From Bacteroidota bacterium (GTDB taxonomy: Bacteria; Bacteroidota; Bacteroidia; Cytophagales; Cyclobacteriaceae), in contig JAEWLI010000177.1 in the NCBI GenBank assembly GCA_023393375.1, forward strand, positions 1 through 41,878: a stretch of DNA of 41,878 bases. Direction: 5' to 3'. Position numbers and translations under genes: made by a program. Below, one piece after another: positions 16,062-24,573 of this stretch. The notes under the pieces were generated by a model. That model made no database searches and was not told the origin of the DNA. It saw nothing but the letters and a program-made list of their open reading frames with translations. Every line of letters begins with the position of its first letter. Position 1 is the stretch's first letter.

Positions 16062-16322
16062 TCACTTACTTTGAGGTAATTCGCACAACCTGATCTGATC
16101 GTAATAAAATTGCATGCGCGAATGCCTCATATTCAGTAAATCAATTTTATCTATTGCAGCCTGACGGTGATTGTAAAAAACTTCGACATAAAAATCCTTC
16201 AGTAAATAAAGATTGATCTTATGACTGTAGTACCGGATAGACATAACATATGTGCCATGTTCATACAGCAATTTTATCTTATCCATCATCGATAGTTTTA
16301 AATAATCCTTCTTTGCAATCAT
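16062..16322 (-). CDS. conserved small hypothetical protein
   Basis: 86 residues, soluble, rich in Tyr, Lys and Leu. It begins M-I-A-K-K-D-Y-L-K-L-S-M-M-D-K-I-K-L-L and contains ISIRYYSHKINLYLL-like and DFYVEVFYNHRQ segments. I recall very similar short proteins as widespread 'hypothetical' entries in Cytophagales, often of this length, but no function is known to me. It is divergent from pabB with about 100 bases between. The alternating hydrophobic pattern suggests a small alpha/beta fold. Confidence 0.75.
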   Translation of the reverse strand: MIAKKDYLKLSMMDKIKLLYEHGTYVMSIRYYSHKINLYLLKDFYVEVFYNHRQAAIDKIDLLNMRHSRMQFYYDQIRLCELPQSK

Positions 16323-16421
16323 ATTCTGTTTTACGCTACAATAAAATTCTTAGTATCCTAAAATTAGTAAATCTTTAGCAATTTTGTAAAGCCGATTTAA
16401 AACAGGCAATATTAAAAATAG

Positions 16422-17426
16422 ATGACTTTTTATAAAAATGGTGCCGGAATAAAGCAGAAACTAATTGAGGAGATGAACAAATTAGGCAAAAACAGAATGC
16501 CATTTGTATTTATCATCAATTTTGATCTTTCACAATATTATATCAAGCCATGTAATGAAATCAATGAAAATGAACTTCTGTACCAAATTAATGGCTTTGG
16601 AAATGCGAAGGAGTACCCTGTACTTCAGAAGGAAATCCTCTTAAAAAAGCATCCAATTTCATATGACTCATACCTTAAAAAATTTCAAGAGGCCACAAAT
16701 CACCTTTCCTATGGCAATTCTTTTTTGATTAATCTGACACAACCCACTCCGATTACCTGCAATTTGACTATTGAGGAAATATTTTATCATAGTAAGGCCA
16801 GGTATAAATTATATGTTCCGGATACATTCGTAGTATTTTCACCCGAAATTTTCATACAAATAGCTGACGGTGTGATCTCTTCGTATCCAATGAAAGGAAC
16901 AATAGATGCTGCTGAACCTTGTGCGGCTGAAACTATCCTGATGGATCCCAAAGAATTGGCAGAACATGCTACAATTGTAGATCTGATACGGAATGATCTC
17001 AGCAGGGTCTCAAATCATGTTTGGGTTGAACGATTTAGGTACATCGATGAAATTAATACACACGAAAAAAAGCTTTTACAGATAAGCTCAAAAATCTGTG
17101 GTCATCTTGATAAAAACTATTCTCATGTTATCGGCAATATCATATGTGCTATGCTGCCTGCAGGATCAGTTACTGGGGCACCCAAACCTAAAACCATTGA
17201 TATTATAAAAAATATTGAAGATTATGACAGAGGATTTTATACCGGTGTGTTTGGCTATTTTGATGGTCATAATCTGGATAGTGGCGTCATGATTCGGTTT
17301 ATCGAAAAAAATGGGGATAATTTGTATTTCAAAAGTGGTGGGGGAATCACGGTGTATAGCAACCCAAAAAAAGAATACCAGGAATTAATAGATAAAGTGT
17401 ATGTGCCGGTTAATCGAATCAATTAA
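16422..17426 (+). CDS. pabB: aminodeoxychorismate synthase component I (PabB)
   Basis: 334 residues, a chorismate-binding enzyme: forms 4-amino-4-deoxychorismate for folate synthesis, using ammonia from a PabA/TrpG glutaminase. Signatures: GNSFLINLTQPTPI, F-S-P-E-I-F, YPMKGTID, D-L-I-R-N-D-L-S-R-V, P-A-G-S-V-T-G-A-P-K (246-255), IEDYDRGFYTGVFGYFDG and the final SGGGITVYSNPKKEYQE. It lacks about 100 N-terminal residues of E. coli PabB (the tryptophan-binding part), as common in short Bacteroidota forms. Overlap with pabC supports PabB over anthranilate synthase. No pabA is in the window. Confidence 0.93.
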   Translation: MTFYKNGAGIKQKLIEEMNKLGKNRMPFVFIINFDLSQYYIKPCNEINENELLYQINGFGNAKEYPVLQKEILLKKHPISYDSYLKKFQEATNHLSYGNSFLINLTQPTPITCNLTIEEIFYHSKARYKLYVPDTFVVFSPEIFIQIADGVISSYPMKGTIDAAEPCAAETILMDPKELAEHATIVDLIRNDLSRVSNHVWVERFRYIDEINTHEKKLLQISSKICGHLDKNYSHVIGNIICAMLPAGSVTGAPKPKTIDIIKNIEDYDRGFYTGVFGYFDGHNLDSGVMIRFIEKNGDNLYFKSGGGITVYSNPKKEYQELIDKVYVPVNRIN

Positions 17427-17994
17427 AATCAAAGATGGCCAACTGTTTCATTTGGACTATCACCAGCAGCGGATGGACCGCACTTGTAAAGAGTTGTTTA
17501 ATAAAACTGCACCCAAATTAGCCAATCTTATCAAAATCCCGGAGGTATATAAAGAAGGATTGGTAAAATGCAGGATACTCTACACTCACAATGATCACAG
17601 AGTGGAATTTCATACTTATGAAAGACGTACAATCCGTCATTTAAAATTAATACACGATAACACTATCGATTACACTTATAAATATGCAAACAGACAACAT
17701 CTAGAAAATTTATTCAATAAGAGAGAGGACTGTGATGATATTCTTATCGTAAAAAATGGTTTGATCACAGATGCATTTGCCAGTAATGTGGTATTTTTTA
17801 AAAATGAAATCTGGTATACACCTGCATTCCCATTGCTAAAGGGAACCAAGAGAGCCAGCCTGTTAAACGATAAAATTATAACTGAAAAAGACATTTCGCC
17901 CGATGAAATATTTGAATACAAAAAGATTAGCCTTATCAATGCCATGGTAGATCTGGAAGAATTGATAGTGGAAATTAACTCTATAAAAAAATAA
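17401..17994 (+). CDS. pabC: aminodeoxychorismate lyase-like, class IV aminotransferase fold
   Basis: 197 residues. PLP-dependent fold-type IV protein that would split aminodeoxychorismate to p-aminobenzoate and pyruvate. The presumed Schiff-base lysine is Lys94 in Y-T-Y-K-Y-A-N-R. Later motifs fit the family: DDILIVKNGLITDAFASNVVF, then TPAFPLLKGTKRASLL. It is shorter than E. coli PabC (269 aa), as usual for the compact Bacteroidota type. Its ATG lies 26 bases inside the end of pabB, so the two are translated from one message. Confidence 0.9.
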   Translation: MCRLIESIKIKDGQLFHLDYHQQRMDRTCKELFNKTAPKLANLIKIPEVYKEGLVKCRILYTHNDHRVEFHTYERRTIRHLKLIHDNTIDYTYKYANRQHLENLFNKREDCDDILIVKNGLITDAFASNVVFFKNEIWYTPAFPLLKGTKRASLLNDKIITEKDISPDEIFEYKKISLINAMVDLEELIVEINSIKK

Positions 17995-18116
17995 ATCATA
18001 TCCAACTTCTTTCAATTATAATCAACCATTGCCTAACATCACTCAATTTATTCTTTTTTTCTGTTTTTATTTGGGAAGAAAGAAATATTTATTCGATATT
18101 TACGTAAAATCAAAAT

Positions 18117-18124
18117 TATTTTTG
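18117..18124 (+). promoter_or_regulatory. -7 box (TATTTTTG) for the Lrp gene
   Basis: Exact TAnnTTTG match 86 bases before the start of the Lrp-family gene, inside an AT-rich 216-base gap after pabC. No -33 element at consensus spacing. The long leader could hold the regulator's own binding site. Confidence 0.45.
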
Positions 18125-18210
18125 GCGACCAAAACATTATAACTATCCAGAATTCGTTTTAAACAATTATAATTTAAATCATATACTTACTAATTAATTC
18201 AACAAGATAC

Positions 18211-18690
18211 ATGGCTTTAAATTTCAAAATGGATCATATTGACAGAAAGATCCTGGCTATTTTACAGGCAAGTGCAAAAATAACCAATGCACAGCTTTCA
18301 AAAGAAATCGGATTGTCACCAGCCCCTACATTGGAACGGGTGAAAAAACTGGAAAATGCAGGCATCCTCAAAAGTTACCATGCAAAAGTAGATACCGATA
18401 AAATCGGGTTAGGCGTCAGTACTTTTGTTCTAGTTTCATTAAAAGGTCATAATAAAGACAATATTGAAGGTTTTTTAAATGAAATACACAAAATTGATGA
18501 GGTAATTGAGTGCCATCATATTACCGGATCAGGCGATTTCATGCTCAAGATCATTGCCAAAGACATTGGATCCTATCAAAAACTGATGTTGGAGAAAGTG
18601 AGCAATATTAATGTAGTAGACAATATGCAATCTATGGTAATTTTGTCTACTTTCAAAGATAGCAAAGTAATACCTATTCCTGGAAATTAA
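18211..18690 (+). CDS. Lrp/AsnC family transcriptional regulator
   Basis: 159 residues. Winged HTH in the first 60 (DHIDRKILAILQASAKITNA, then LSKEIGLSPAPTLERVKKLE), followed by the RAM/AsnC ligand domain (VSTFVLVSLKG.., VIECHHITGSGDFMLKIIAKD, VVDNMQSMVILSTFKDS). Proteins of this type bind DNA as octamers and sense amino acids or related small ligands. The target genes cannot be told from sequence; the adjacent pabBC and phosphoribosyltransferase are candidates only by position. A terminator follows the gene. Confidence 0.93.
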   Translation: MALNFKMDHIDRKILAILQASAKITNAQLSKEIGLSPAPTLERVKKLENAGILKSYHAKVDTDKIGLGVSTFVLVSLKGHNKDNIEGFLNEIHKIDEVIECHHITGSGDFMLKIIAKDIGSYQKLMLEKVSNINVVDNMQSMVILSTFKDSKVIPIPGN

Positions 18691-18748
18691 CCAGAGGGAG
18701 ATATTCCATCGATATATCTTTATACTTCGGAAAATAATAATTACTTTT

Positions 18749-18785
18749 AAGCCTGCTTACTCCGGCAGGCTTGGTTTTTGTTTTT
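18749..18785 (+). terminator. Rho-independent terminator after the Lrp gene
   Basis: AAGCCTGC (18749-18756) pairs perfectly with GCAGGCTT (18765-18772) across an 8-base loop, then GG and T-rich GGTTTTTGTTTTT. It stands between the Lrp gene and the phosphoribosyltransferase gene, whose ATG follows 12 bases later. Confidence 0.85.
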
Positions 18786-18797
18786 AATTAAACTGCA

Positions 18798-19304
18798 ATG
18801 ATCAAAGATTCAACACTTATCCTGGACGAACAACAGGTAATTCAAAAATTAAAAAGAATTGCCTATGAGATCTATGAAAATAATTTCAATGAAAAGGAAA
18901 TTGTAGTGGCCGGAATCAATGGCACTGGTTATACTATTGCATCGATGCTTGTAAAATTTATAAAAGAAATTTCATCATTCGAAACCCTTTTGACAGAGAT
19001 AACTATAAATAAAGCTGAACCATTTAAAAGTACGGTAACCCTGGATCAGGATCTTCAAAAGATGAAAGGAAAGTGTGTGATCATTACCGATGATGTGCTC
19101 AATACAGGGAAAACCTTTCTACAAAGCCTAAAACCTTTTTTAAATGTAGAAGTAAAAAGAATCCAAACAGCGGTATTAATCGATCGAAGTCATAAAGAAT
19201 TCCCGATAGCTGCTGACTATACAGGTTATGAATTGGCCACTACCATTAATGAACACATCAGTGTTTCTCTTGAACCCGGATCTATAGGGGTTTTTCTTTA
19301 TTGA
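18798..19304 (+). CDS. PyrR-like phosphoribosyltransferase family protein
   Basis: 168 residues, the size of PyrR. Type I PRTase fold: VVAGINGTGYTIA early (flexible region), and the PRPP-binding signature CVIITDDVLNTGKTF (93-107) with paired Asp residues. The end (RSHKEFPIAADYTGYELATT) also matches the PyrR/uracil-PRT group. It may act as a purine or pyrimidine salvage transferase or as a regulator; no pyrimidine genes are nearby. The start ATG sits 12 bases downstream of a terminator-like hairpin, so transcription must read through it or start within that short gap. Confidence 0.85.
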   Translation: MIKDSTLILDEQQVIQKLKRIAYEIYENNFNEKEIVVAGINGTGYTIASMLVKFIKEISSFETLLTEITINKAEPFKSTVTLDQDLQKMKGKCVIITDDVLNTGKTFLQSLKPFLNVEVKRIQTAVLIDRSHKEFPIAADYTGYELATTINEHISVSLEPGSIGVFLY

Positions 19305-19313
19305 TAAGTTTGA

Positions 19314-19808
19314 TCAACCGCCATATCGCAAGTCCGTTTCCCATTCGACCAAAGGCACGGCATCTACATTTCGTATCCCAGGGTTCACCACTTCCCCAAT
19401 AAAAATAGTATGATCTCCGGGTTCAATTATTTCAGTCAATTTACATTCAAGATAAGCAGGTAATTGTTCCAATAAAGGACATCCTAAAATGCCTTCCTCA
19501 TATTTAAATCCATTCAGCCGATGATCTTCCACCTGGGTATCTTTAAAAAATGGCCATAACATTGGCTTTTCAGCTTTTCCCACCACATTTAGTGCAAAAG
19601 CACCACTATCTTTGATAACATTTCGCAGATGGCTTTTCACTTTTACGGCGGTCATCACCAATGGTGGCTCGAAAGACACCTGGCAAGCCCAACATACCGT
19701 GCCTGCTGCTACCTCATCCCCATTCTTCGAAGTAAGGATATAAAAACCATAAGTGATTTTTCGTAAAGCTTGTGTGATTACATTTTTTTCAATGATCTTG
19801 CGTTCCAT
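19314..19808 (-). CDS. flavin reductase-like domain protein
   Basis: 164 residues with the FMN-binding split-barrel of flavin reductases: R-K-I-T-Y-G-F-Y-I-L-T-S, then AGTVCWACQVSFEPPLVMTAV, KSHLRNVIKDSGAFALNVVG and a C-terminal GDHTIFIGEVV. Such proteins reduce FMN or bind it as a redox cofactor for monooxygenases or rubredoxin-like partners. No partner gene is adjacent. It converges on the PRTase gene with nine bases between stops. Confidence 0.9.
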   Translation of the reverse strand: MERKIIEKNVITQALRKITYGFYILTSKNGDEVAAGTVCWACQVSFEPPLVMTAVKVKSHLRNVIKDSGAFALNVVGKAEKPMLWPFFKDTQVEDHRLNGFKYEEGILGCPLLEQLPAYLECKLTEIIEPGDHTIFIGEVVNPGIRNVDAVPLVEWETDLRYGG

Positions 19809-20047
19809 AACTATAATTTTAGGTGCTTTCCGGGTATAATCTTAATTTTTCAACTTCGTAACTCCCGAATTGTTCATTGTTCAAGTGCAAGTTTTAATAT
19901 GGATACCGTGACAAAATAATCGCTACCATTTCAGAAAATAAATTACATGTAAATTAAATCAGTAAGTATTGATTTTTATCATTAGCCTATTAATGATAAT
20001 TTTCCTGTTGCAACTGGGTCTTCTTTTTGTAAACATGATTATATACT

Positions 20048-20752
20048 ATGTGTATTTTTAGGATTGTTATATTATTCCTGCTATTTATGCCGCAATTAAA
20101 CCTGGCTGGAATAAAAATATCCAAAGATGATACATTGGTGCGAATGGAGGGAAAGGTATTGGACATAGTTTCAAATAAACCGGTAAAAGCTACTATTTAT
20201 TATGAAAAGTTACCTTATGGAAACGATCTTGGCGTAGTGCATACCAAAGATTCCGGCAACTACCAATTCGACCTCTTCCCAAGTGCAAATTATAAAATTC
20301 ATGTGAAAGCACCAGATTATCTGGCAGTAATAGAAAACATTTTACCTACTGTTTGTGAAGAAAGTGGATATGTACACCGTAATTTTTATTTAAAACCTAT
20401 TGTTGTCGGTGAAGTGTTCCGGTTGGATCACCTTATATTCGACTTAGGTGATTATAAAATTCAGGAAAGCGGTTATGACGAACTAGACCAGCTGGCCGAC
20501 ATTCTAAATGAACATCTGGAGATGGCAATTCAATTGGAAGGCCATACTGACAGCCGTGGAAATGCAAAGATGAACTATAAGCTATCTTTGCAACGGGTAA
20601 AAATGGTAAAAGAATACCTCGTAGCCAAAGGGGTGAAACAAACACGAATAAAAGTCAAAGCATTTGGGGGCAAAATTCCTCTAAGTAAAGAACAAAGTGA
20701 AGAAGCAAGAAGTATAAACCGACGGGTGGAAATAAGAATTTTAAAACTCTGA
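20048..20752 (+). CDS. OmpA-family peptidoglycan-binding protein
   Basis: 234 residues with a signal peptide (MCIFRIVILFLLFMPQLNLA). Residues about 32-110 look like a carboxypeptidase-regulatory (CNA-B-like) domain (VEGKVLDIVSNKPVKATIYY, KDSGNYQFDLFPSANYKIHV). Residues about 125-234 are an OmpA C-terminal domain (HLIFDLGDYKIQESGYDELD, QLEGHTDSRGNAKMNYKLSL, RIKVKAFGGKIP, EARSINRRVEIRI). It should sit in the periplasm at the outer membrane and hold peptidoglycan. No TPR or propeller repeats, unlike the larger OmpA protein further along. The cysteine at residue 2 does not make a lipobox. Confidence 0.9.
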   Translation: MCIFRIVILFLLFMPQLNLAGIKISKDDTLVRMEGKVLDIVSNKPVKATIYYEKLPYGNDLGVVHTKDSGNYQFDLFPSANYKIHVKAPDYLAVIENILPTVCEESGYVHRNFYLKPIVVGEVFRLDHLIFDLGDYKIQESGYDELDQLADILNEHLEMAIQLEGHTDSRGNAKMNYKLSLQRVKMVKEYLVAKGVKQTRIKVKAFGGKIPLSKEQSEEARSINRRVEIRILKL

Positions 20753-20854
20753 TTATTCCTTCACAAGATTGCTTCATTAGATCTTTTAACAAATATTACT
20801 TCTTCTTTAAATCTAAGGTCTCGATTTAATAACTTGCATGAAATTAAATAAGCA

Positions 20855-21679
20855 TTGAAGAAACTTAATCTCACATTATTAATTTGTGGTTGTTTAGCAT
20901 TTACATTTCCCCCCGCTTACAAGAGCACTTCCTGTGTTGAAGACAATTTTGCAATTCAAAGCAATGAAGCGGTTTATTATGACGTATTCTATAATTGGGG
21001 ATTTATATGGGTGAATGCAGGTGAAGTTTTCTTCAAAGTTCAGGATACTGTTTATCAGAATCAGCCAGTGTATCTTTTTCACAGCTATGGAACCAGTCTT
21101 AAAAAATGGGATTGGTTTTACAAAGTTCGTGACACCTATAAAGCTTATGTAAACAAAGAAACCCTCCAGCCCCTATTGGCAATACGTGAAACCAGTGAGG
21201 GGGGATATGATGTAAGCAGCCAGTCTGTTTTCGATTATGATAATTCCACTATCATTTCAGCATCTTCATTTTCTGATAAACCTGACCGTTATGATACTGT
21301 AAAGCTAACGGGTTGTACTTTTGATGTATTGAGCATGATTTACTACACCAGGAATATTAATTTTTCGGAATATAAATCAGGTGATAAAATCCCTGTCAGA
21401 TGTATCATTGATGGTGAAGTCTTTGATCTGCACATCCGGTATTTAGGGTTGGAAAATATCGTGACCCGGGAAAAAGAAAAATACCGGTGTCATAAGTTTA
21501 AACCTTTATTGGTAGAGGGGACCATTTTCACAGGAGGAGAAAACATGACCGTTTGGGTGTCAGATGATTTAAATCGAATTCCAGTTCAGGTGGAGGCTAA
21601 AGTATTGGTGGGGTCAATAAAAGCCAGCTTAAAAGAAGCCCACCATTTACGGAATCCAGTTTCCTCTCTCTTAAAATAA
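20855..21679 (+). CDS. DUF3108 domain-containing exported protein
   Basis: 274 residues. The start is a TTG (20855) because it begins the signal peptide MKKLNLTLLICGCLAF, and no in-frame ATG precedes the domain. The body matches DUF3108: E-A-V-Y-Y-D-V-F-Y-N-W-G-F-I-W-V-N-A-G-E near the start, DWFYKVRDTYKAYVNKETLQP, TFDVLSMIYYTRN and a final TGGENMTVWVSDDLNRIPVQ. The domain is a lipocalin-like beta fold in periplasmic proteins of unknown job, often linked to surface polysaccharide or lipid handling. It follows the OmpA gene by about 100 bases on the same strand. Confidence 0.88.
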   Translation: MKKLNLTLLICGCLAFTFPPAYKSTSCVEDNFAIQSNEAVYYDVFYNWGFIWVNAGEVFFKVQDTVYQNQPVYLFHSYGTSLKKWDWFYKVRDTYKAYVNKETLQPLLAIRETSEGGYDVSSQSVFDYDNSTIISASSFSDKPDRYDTVKLTGCTFDVLSMIYYTRNINFSEYKSGDKIPVRCIIDGEVFDLHIRYLGLENIVTREKEKYRCHKFKPLLVEGTIFTGGENMTVWVSDDLNRIPVQVEAKVLVGSIKASLKEAHHLRNPVSSLLK

Positions 21680-22016
21680 TATGTTTTTTCAAAATTGAAT
21701 GGTGTTTTATTGCCATAGATCTACAGTTTATCATAAAAAAGGCATTCCATAAAATCCAGTAATGAAATATTTTTCTTACAGATACGAGAAATTATGGGAG
21801 AAAACTCAAGAATAAGGCCTAACTAATTGATTGTTAGCACATAAGAGATCGGGTGATAGTCTTTATATTTCAATTATCTGGATAAAATATACTTAATCAA
21901 TACAATTTGTTAACTTTTACTTCATGTATTACGCACTTAAATCACCTGCCTAAAGACGTAATTTGATGAAATAGAATTAAATAACGAATTTCAAGTCTAT
22001 TTTTATCCAATTAGCT
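21680..22016. other. non-coding gap
   Basis: AT-rich gap between the DUF3108 and TerB-like genes. The only in-frame ATG ORFs are under 20 codons. There is no exact TAnnTTTG box (TACAATTTG at about 21900 is one base too long), no strong hairpin with a T run and no RNA-gene signature. Confidence 0.5.
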
Positions 22017-22427
22017 ATGACACGAGACTATCAGGAAAAGCTTAGTCACCTCAATGACTTGATTAATCTATCCCGGATTGATGGTTATGAATCCAATATA
22101 GAATCCAACTACATAGAGATGGTTGCAGAACGAATTGGAGTAGAACCAAGGGATCTTGAGCGATTAAAAAACAAGGAAATTTCTATTTCGTTTTCACCCC
22201 CGAAATATGAATATCAGATAATCCCCCAATTTCATCGCATAGTTTTGTTGATGGGTATTGACCGGATGATATATAAGGAGGAATTGAATTTTTGCACCGA
22301 ACTGGGGCTGCGCATGGGCTTAAACCCTCATGCGGTTAAAGAAATCCTGGAAAAGATGATTTATTATCCCAATAATATCATTCCTGCAGAAGAGCTAGAA
22401 TGCATTTTTAAAAAGTTTTATAACTAA
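22017..22427 (+). CDS. TerB-like helical protein
   Basis: 136 residues, all-helical, no signal peptide. It starts with YQEKLSHLNDLINLSRIDGY, then IEMVAERIGVEPRDLERL, a middle segment FHRIVLLMGIDRMIYKEEL and a closing LGLRMGLNPHAVKEILEKM. This order of 'D-G..E' and 'D..I..EE' turns is that of TerB/DjlA-N proteins, which may bind metal through acidic turns. Function in Bacteroidota is not known. It converges with the lipoprotein gene at 22451. Confidence 0.75.
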   Translation: MTRDYQEKLSHLNDLINLSRIDGYESNIESNYIEMVAERIGVEPRDLERLKNKEISISFSPPKYEYQIIPQFHRIVLLMGIDRMIYKEELNFCTELGLRMGLNPHAVKEILEKMIYYPNNIIPAEELECIFKKFYN

Positions 22428-22450
22428 GGTTCAGATCTTTTTTTGGCATA

Positions 22451-23029
22451 TTAATATACAATCTTGCCAACGATTTTGTAACGGACAGTATCTTGAAAAA
22501 TCATTTTCTGGCGACCGATCACAGAATAGTTACTGATTTTATTTATGCCATTATCTTTGGCCATTTGCAATTGTAGCCTTCTATAAGTATCGTATAACAG
22601 GCTCTTTTCGTGATATACACCTTCAATAATCAATATATCACGTTCTTTCTCTACCATTTTTAGAAACTGAACACCATCTTTTTTTTGATCCTTTCGTTCA
22701 TAGATCGTTATTTTATGTCCGCCCACAGAATCGTACTCTGATATGCTATATTGGTCACGCAATACCGGACTATTCAGATCCAATTCGAAGAAAATATCTA
22801 ATTCCCGGACCCAATCGGTACTGTCTGGTGAAAAACGGACAGTATCAGGTTGACCGGAAAGAAAAGCAATTTTGATCAACTCAGGGGAAAGCGAATCCAA
22901 CAAATTTTGCTGCTCCTCGAGCAGATGCTCCAAATCAAAATAGCTATTTCCCCTTACTTGATTACTATTAATTCCCGATTCACAGGAAAATAAAACAAGT
23001 GTATAAATCACCAATAGTCTGACAGACAT
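22451..23029 (-). CDS. hypothetical lipoprotein
   Basis: 192 residues. Short lipoprotein signal ending L-F-S-C (Cys16). The mature part is mostly helical at first (YFDLEHLLEEQQNLLDSLSP) and then beta-rich (DSVGGHKITIYERKD, ILIIEGVYHEKSLLYDTYRR, RYKIVGKIVY). I recognise no named domain. An outer-membrane-anchored periplasmic protein is likely. A minus-strand TACTTTTG box (23156-23163) is 127 bases upstream, which is far for a promoter. Confidence 0.75.
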   Translation of the reverse strand: MSVRLLVIYTLVLFSCESGINSNQVRGNSYFDLEHLLEEQQNLLDSLSPELIKIAFLSGQPDTVRFSPDSTDWVRELDIFFELDLNSPVLRDQYSISEYDSVGGHKITIYERKDQKKDGVQFLKMVEKERDILIIEGVYHEKSLLYDTYRRLQLQMAKDNGINKISNYSVIGRQKMIFQDTVRYKIVGKIVY

Positions 23030-23207
23030 GTAAAGTTTTTTAATTATATGTATTTAAAATGTAAAAAACATTAGGTATATTCACCAACGTAATCCTGCAT
23101 TGCTGGTTACTATGATGCAATCTTACACTTTAAATTACATCATGCCTACTTTATGCAAAAGTAAGCATTGCTGGCATAGTTTTAGCTTTCATTAATTGAC
23201 ATTTAAA

Positions 23208-23621
23208 ATGGTTATGAAATTTAATAAGGCAATTTTATTCATTTTGTTTAGTTACGCTTTAATTTTCCAGTCTTTCACCGTATCTGCACAAAGTGATGTA
23301 ATCAATCATGTGCGAGCGGCACTTAAAAGTGGCAGCTCCAAAGAATTAATCAAATGTTTTAACCAAACTATCGAAATCAATTTTGATGGAAATAAGTCCA
23401 ACTATAGCCGTACTCAGGCTGAGTTTGTCCTTCGTGACTTCTTTAAACAATACCCTCCTTCCGATTTTCAATATATTCATCAAGGTGCATCTCCACAAGG
23501 CTTCAAATATGCTATCGGGAAATATAATTATGGAAACGGCTCATTCAGGGTGTGGATACTTTTTAAACATGCCGAAGGGAAATATTATGCCGACACCATG
23601 GATTTCACCAAAGACAATTAA
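23208..23621 (+). CDS. DUF4783 domain-containing exported protein
   Basis: About 137 residues from ATG 23208 (a second ATG at 23214 is equally possible; the frame is open from TTG 23196). A signal peptide ends at about VSA-Q. The mature part (NHVRAALKSGSSKELIKCFN, YSRTQAEFVLRDFFKQYPPS, QGFKYAIGKYNYGNGSFRVW) matches DUF4783, an NTF2-like small domain of Bacteroidota. In that phylum this gene often stands directly before nadC, as here, though the functional link is unknown. Confidence 0.85.
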   Translation: MVMKFNKAILFILFSYALIFQSFTVSAQSDVINHVRAALKSGSSKELIKCFNQTIEINFDGNKSNYSRTQAEFVLRDFFKQYPPSDFQYIHQGASPQGFKYAIGKYNYGNGSFRVWILFKHAEGKYYADTMDFTKDN

Positions 23622-23682
23622 CCTTTCAGGTACTATTTTTTAACATTTTATAAAAAAAGCCACAGGTATTAAAGGCATTTTC

Positions 23683-23690
23683 TATTTTTG
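23683..23690 (+). promoter_or_regulatory. -7 box (TATTTTTG) directly before nadC
   Basis: Exact TAnnTTTG match ending four bases before the GTG start codon. If used, transcription would begin at or next to the start codon, giving a leaderless message. Confidence 0.45.
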
Positions 23691-23694
23691 TGCC

Positions 23695-24558
23695 GTGAAA
23701 ATACCAGAGTACATCACCGAAACAGCATTAGATCAATTGATAGACCTTGCCTTAAAGGAAGATATAGGTGATGGCGATCATACCACAATGGCAGTTCTTC
23801 CTGAGCGAGCTGAAAATAAGGCTAAAATGGTAGTAAAAGCAAATGGGGTGATTGCCGGAATTTATGTGGCTGAGAAGATATACAGGAAACTTCAGGAGGA
23901 TGCAGAGTTGGTTTTTCATGTCAGAGATGGTGAAGAAATGAATGAAGGGGATTTAATTATGACCATTTCCGGGAAAGCCCGAACCCTCCTTACGGGAGAA
24001 CGGCTTGCATTGAATTTTATGCAGCGGATGAGCGGCATCGCAACATATACCAATCGTTTGGTAAAATTACTTGAAGGAACTCCCGCAAAAATTCTTGATA
24101 CCAGAAAAACGACACCGGGCATGAGGATGCTGGAAAAATGGGCAGTAAAAATTGGAGGCGGGGAAAATCATCGGTTTGGATTGTATGATATGATCCTTCT
24201 CAAAGATAATCACATAGATTTTGCTGGTGGGATAAGCAATGCCATACAAGCAGTGCAGCACTATTTGCAAGATACTAACAAGAATCTCAAAATAGAAGTT
24301 GAAACCCGCAGTCTACAAGAAGTACAGGAAGTGCTTCGAACCGGAGGAGTGGATGTGATCATGCTCGACAATATGGATCTGGATACCATGAAAAAAGCAG
24401 TAAGTTTGATCAATGGAAAGTACAAAACAGAAGCTTCGGGTGGGGTCAATGAAACTACCATAAGAGAAATAGCCTTTTGTGGTGTGGATTATATCTCAGT
24501 TGGGGCTCTTACACATTCTGTTAAAAGCCTTGACATTAGTTTATTAGCATATAAATAG
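23695..24558 (+). CDS. nadC: nicotinate-nucleotide pyrophosphorylase (carboxylating)
   Basis: 287 residues, normal length. Converts quinolinate and PRPP to nicotinate mononucleotide in de novo NAD synthesis. Visible signatures: E-D-I-G-D-G-D-H-T-T (22-31), RLALNFMQRMSGIATYT, DTRKTTPGMR (135-144), GGGENHRFGL (154-163), LLKDNHI (168-174), VETRS, DVIMLDNMD and the phosphate-binding EASGGVN. The start is GTG at 23695, chosen because the family N-terminus begins here and no ATG precedes. nadA and nadB are not in the window. Confidence 0.96.
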   Translation: MKIPEYITETALDQLIDLALKEDIGDGDHTTMAVLPERAENKAKMVVKANGVIAGIYVAEKIYRKLQEDAELVFHVRDGEEMNEGDLIMTISGKARTLLTGERLALNFMQRMSGIATYTNRLVKLLEGTPAKILDTRKTTPGMRMLEKWAVKIGGGENHRFGLYDMILLKDNHIDFAGGISNAIQAVQHYLQDTNKNLKIEVETRSLQEVQEVLRTGGVDVIMLDNMDLDTMKKAVSLINGKYKTEASGGVNETTIREIAFCGVDYISVGALTHSVKSLDISLLAYK

Positions 24559-24573
24559 TTTATCTAAAAAAAC

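Noticed and set aside
16379..16386. CAATTTTG as a -7 box for pabB
   Set aside because: First base deviates from TAnnTTTG and there is no -33 partner; not enough to call.
23156..23163. TACTTTTG on the minus strand as promoter of the lipoprotein gene at 22451-23029
   Set aside because: Exact match but 127 bases from the start with no supporting -33; kept only as a weak possibility.
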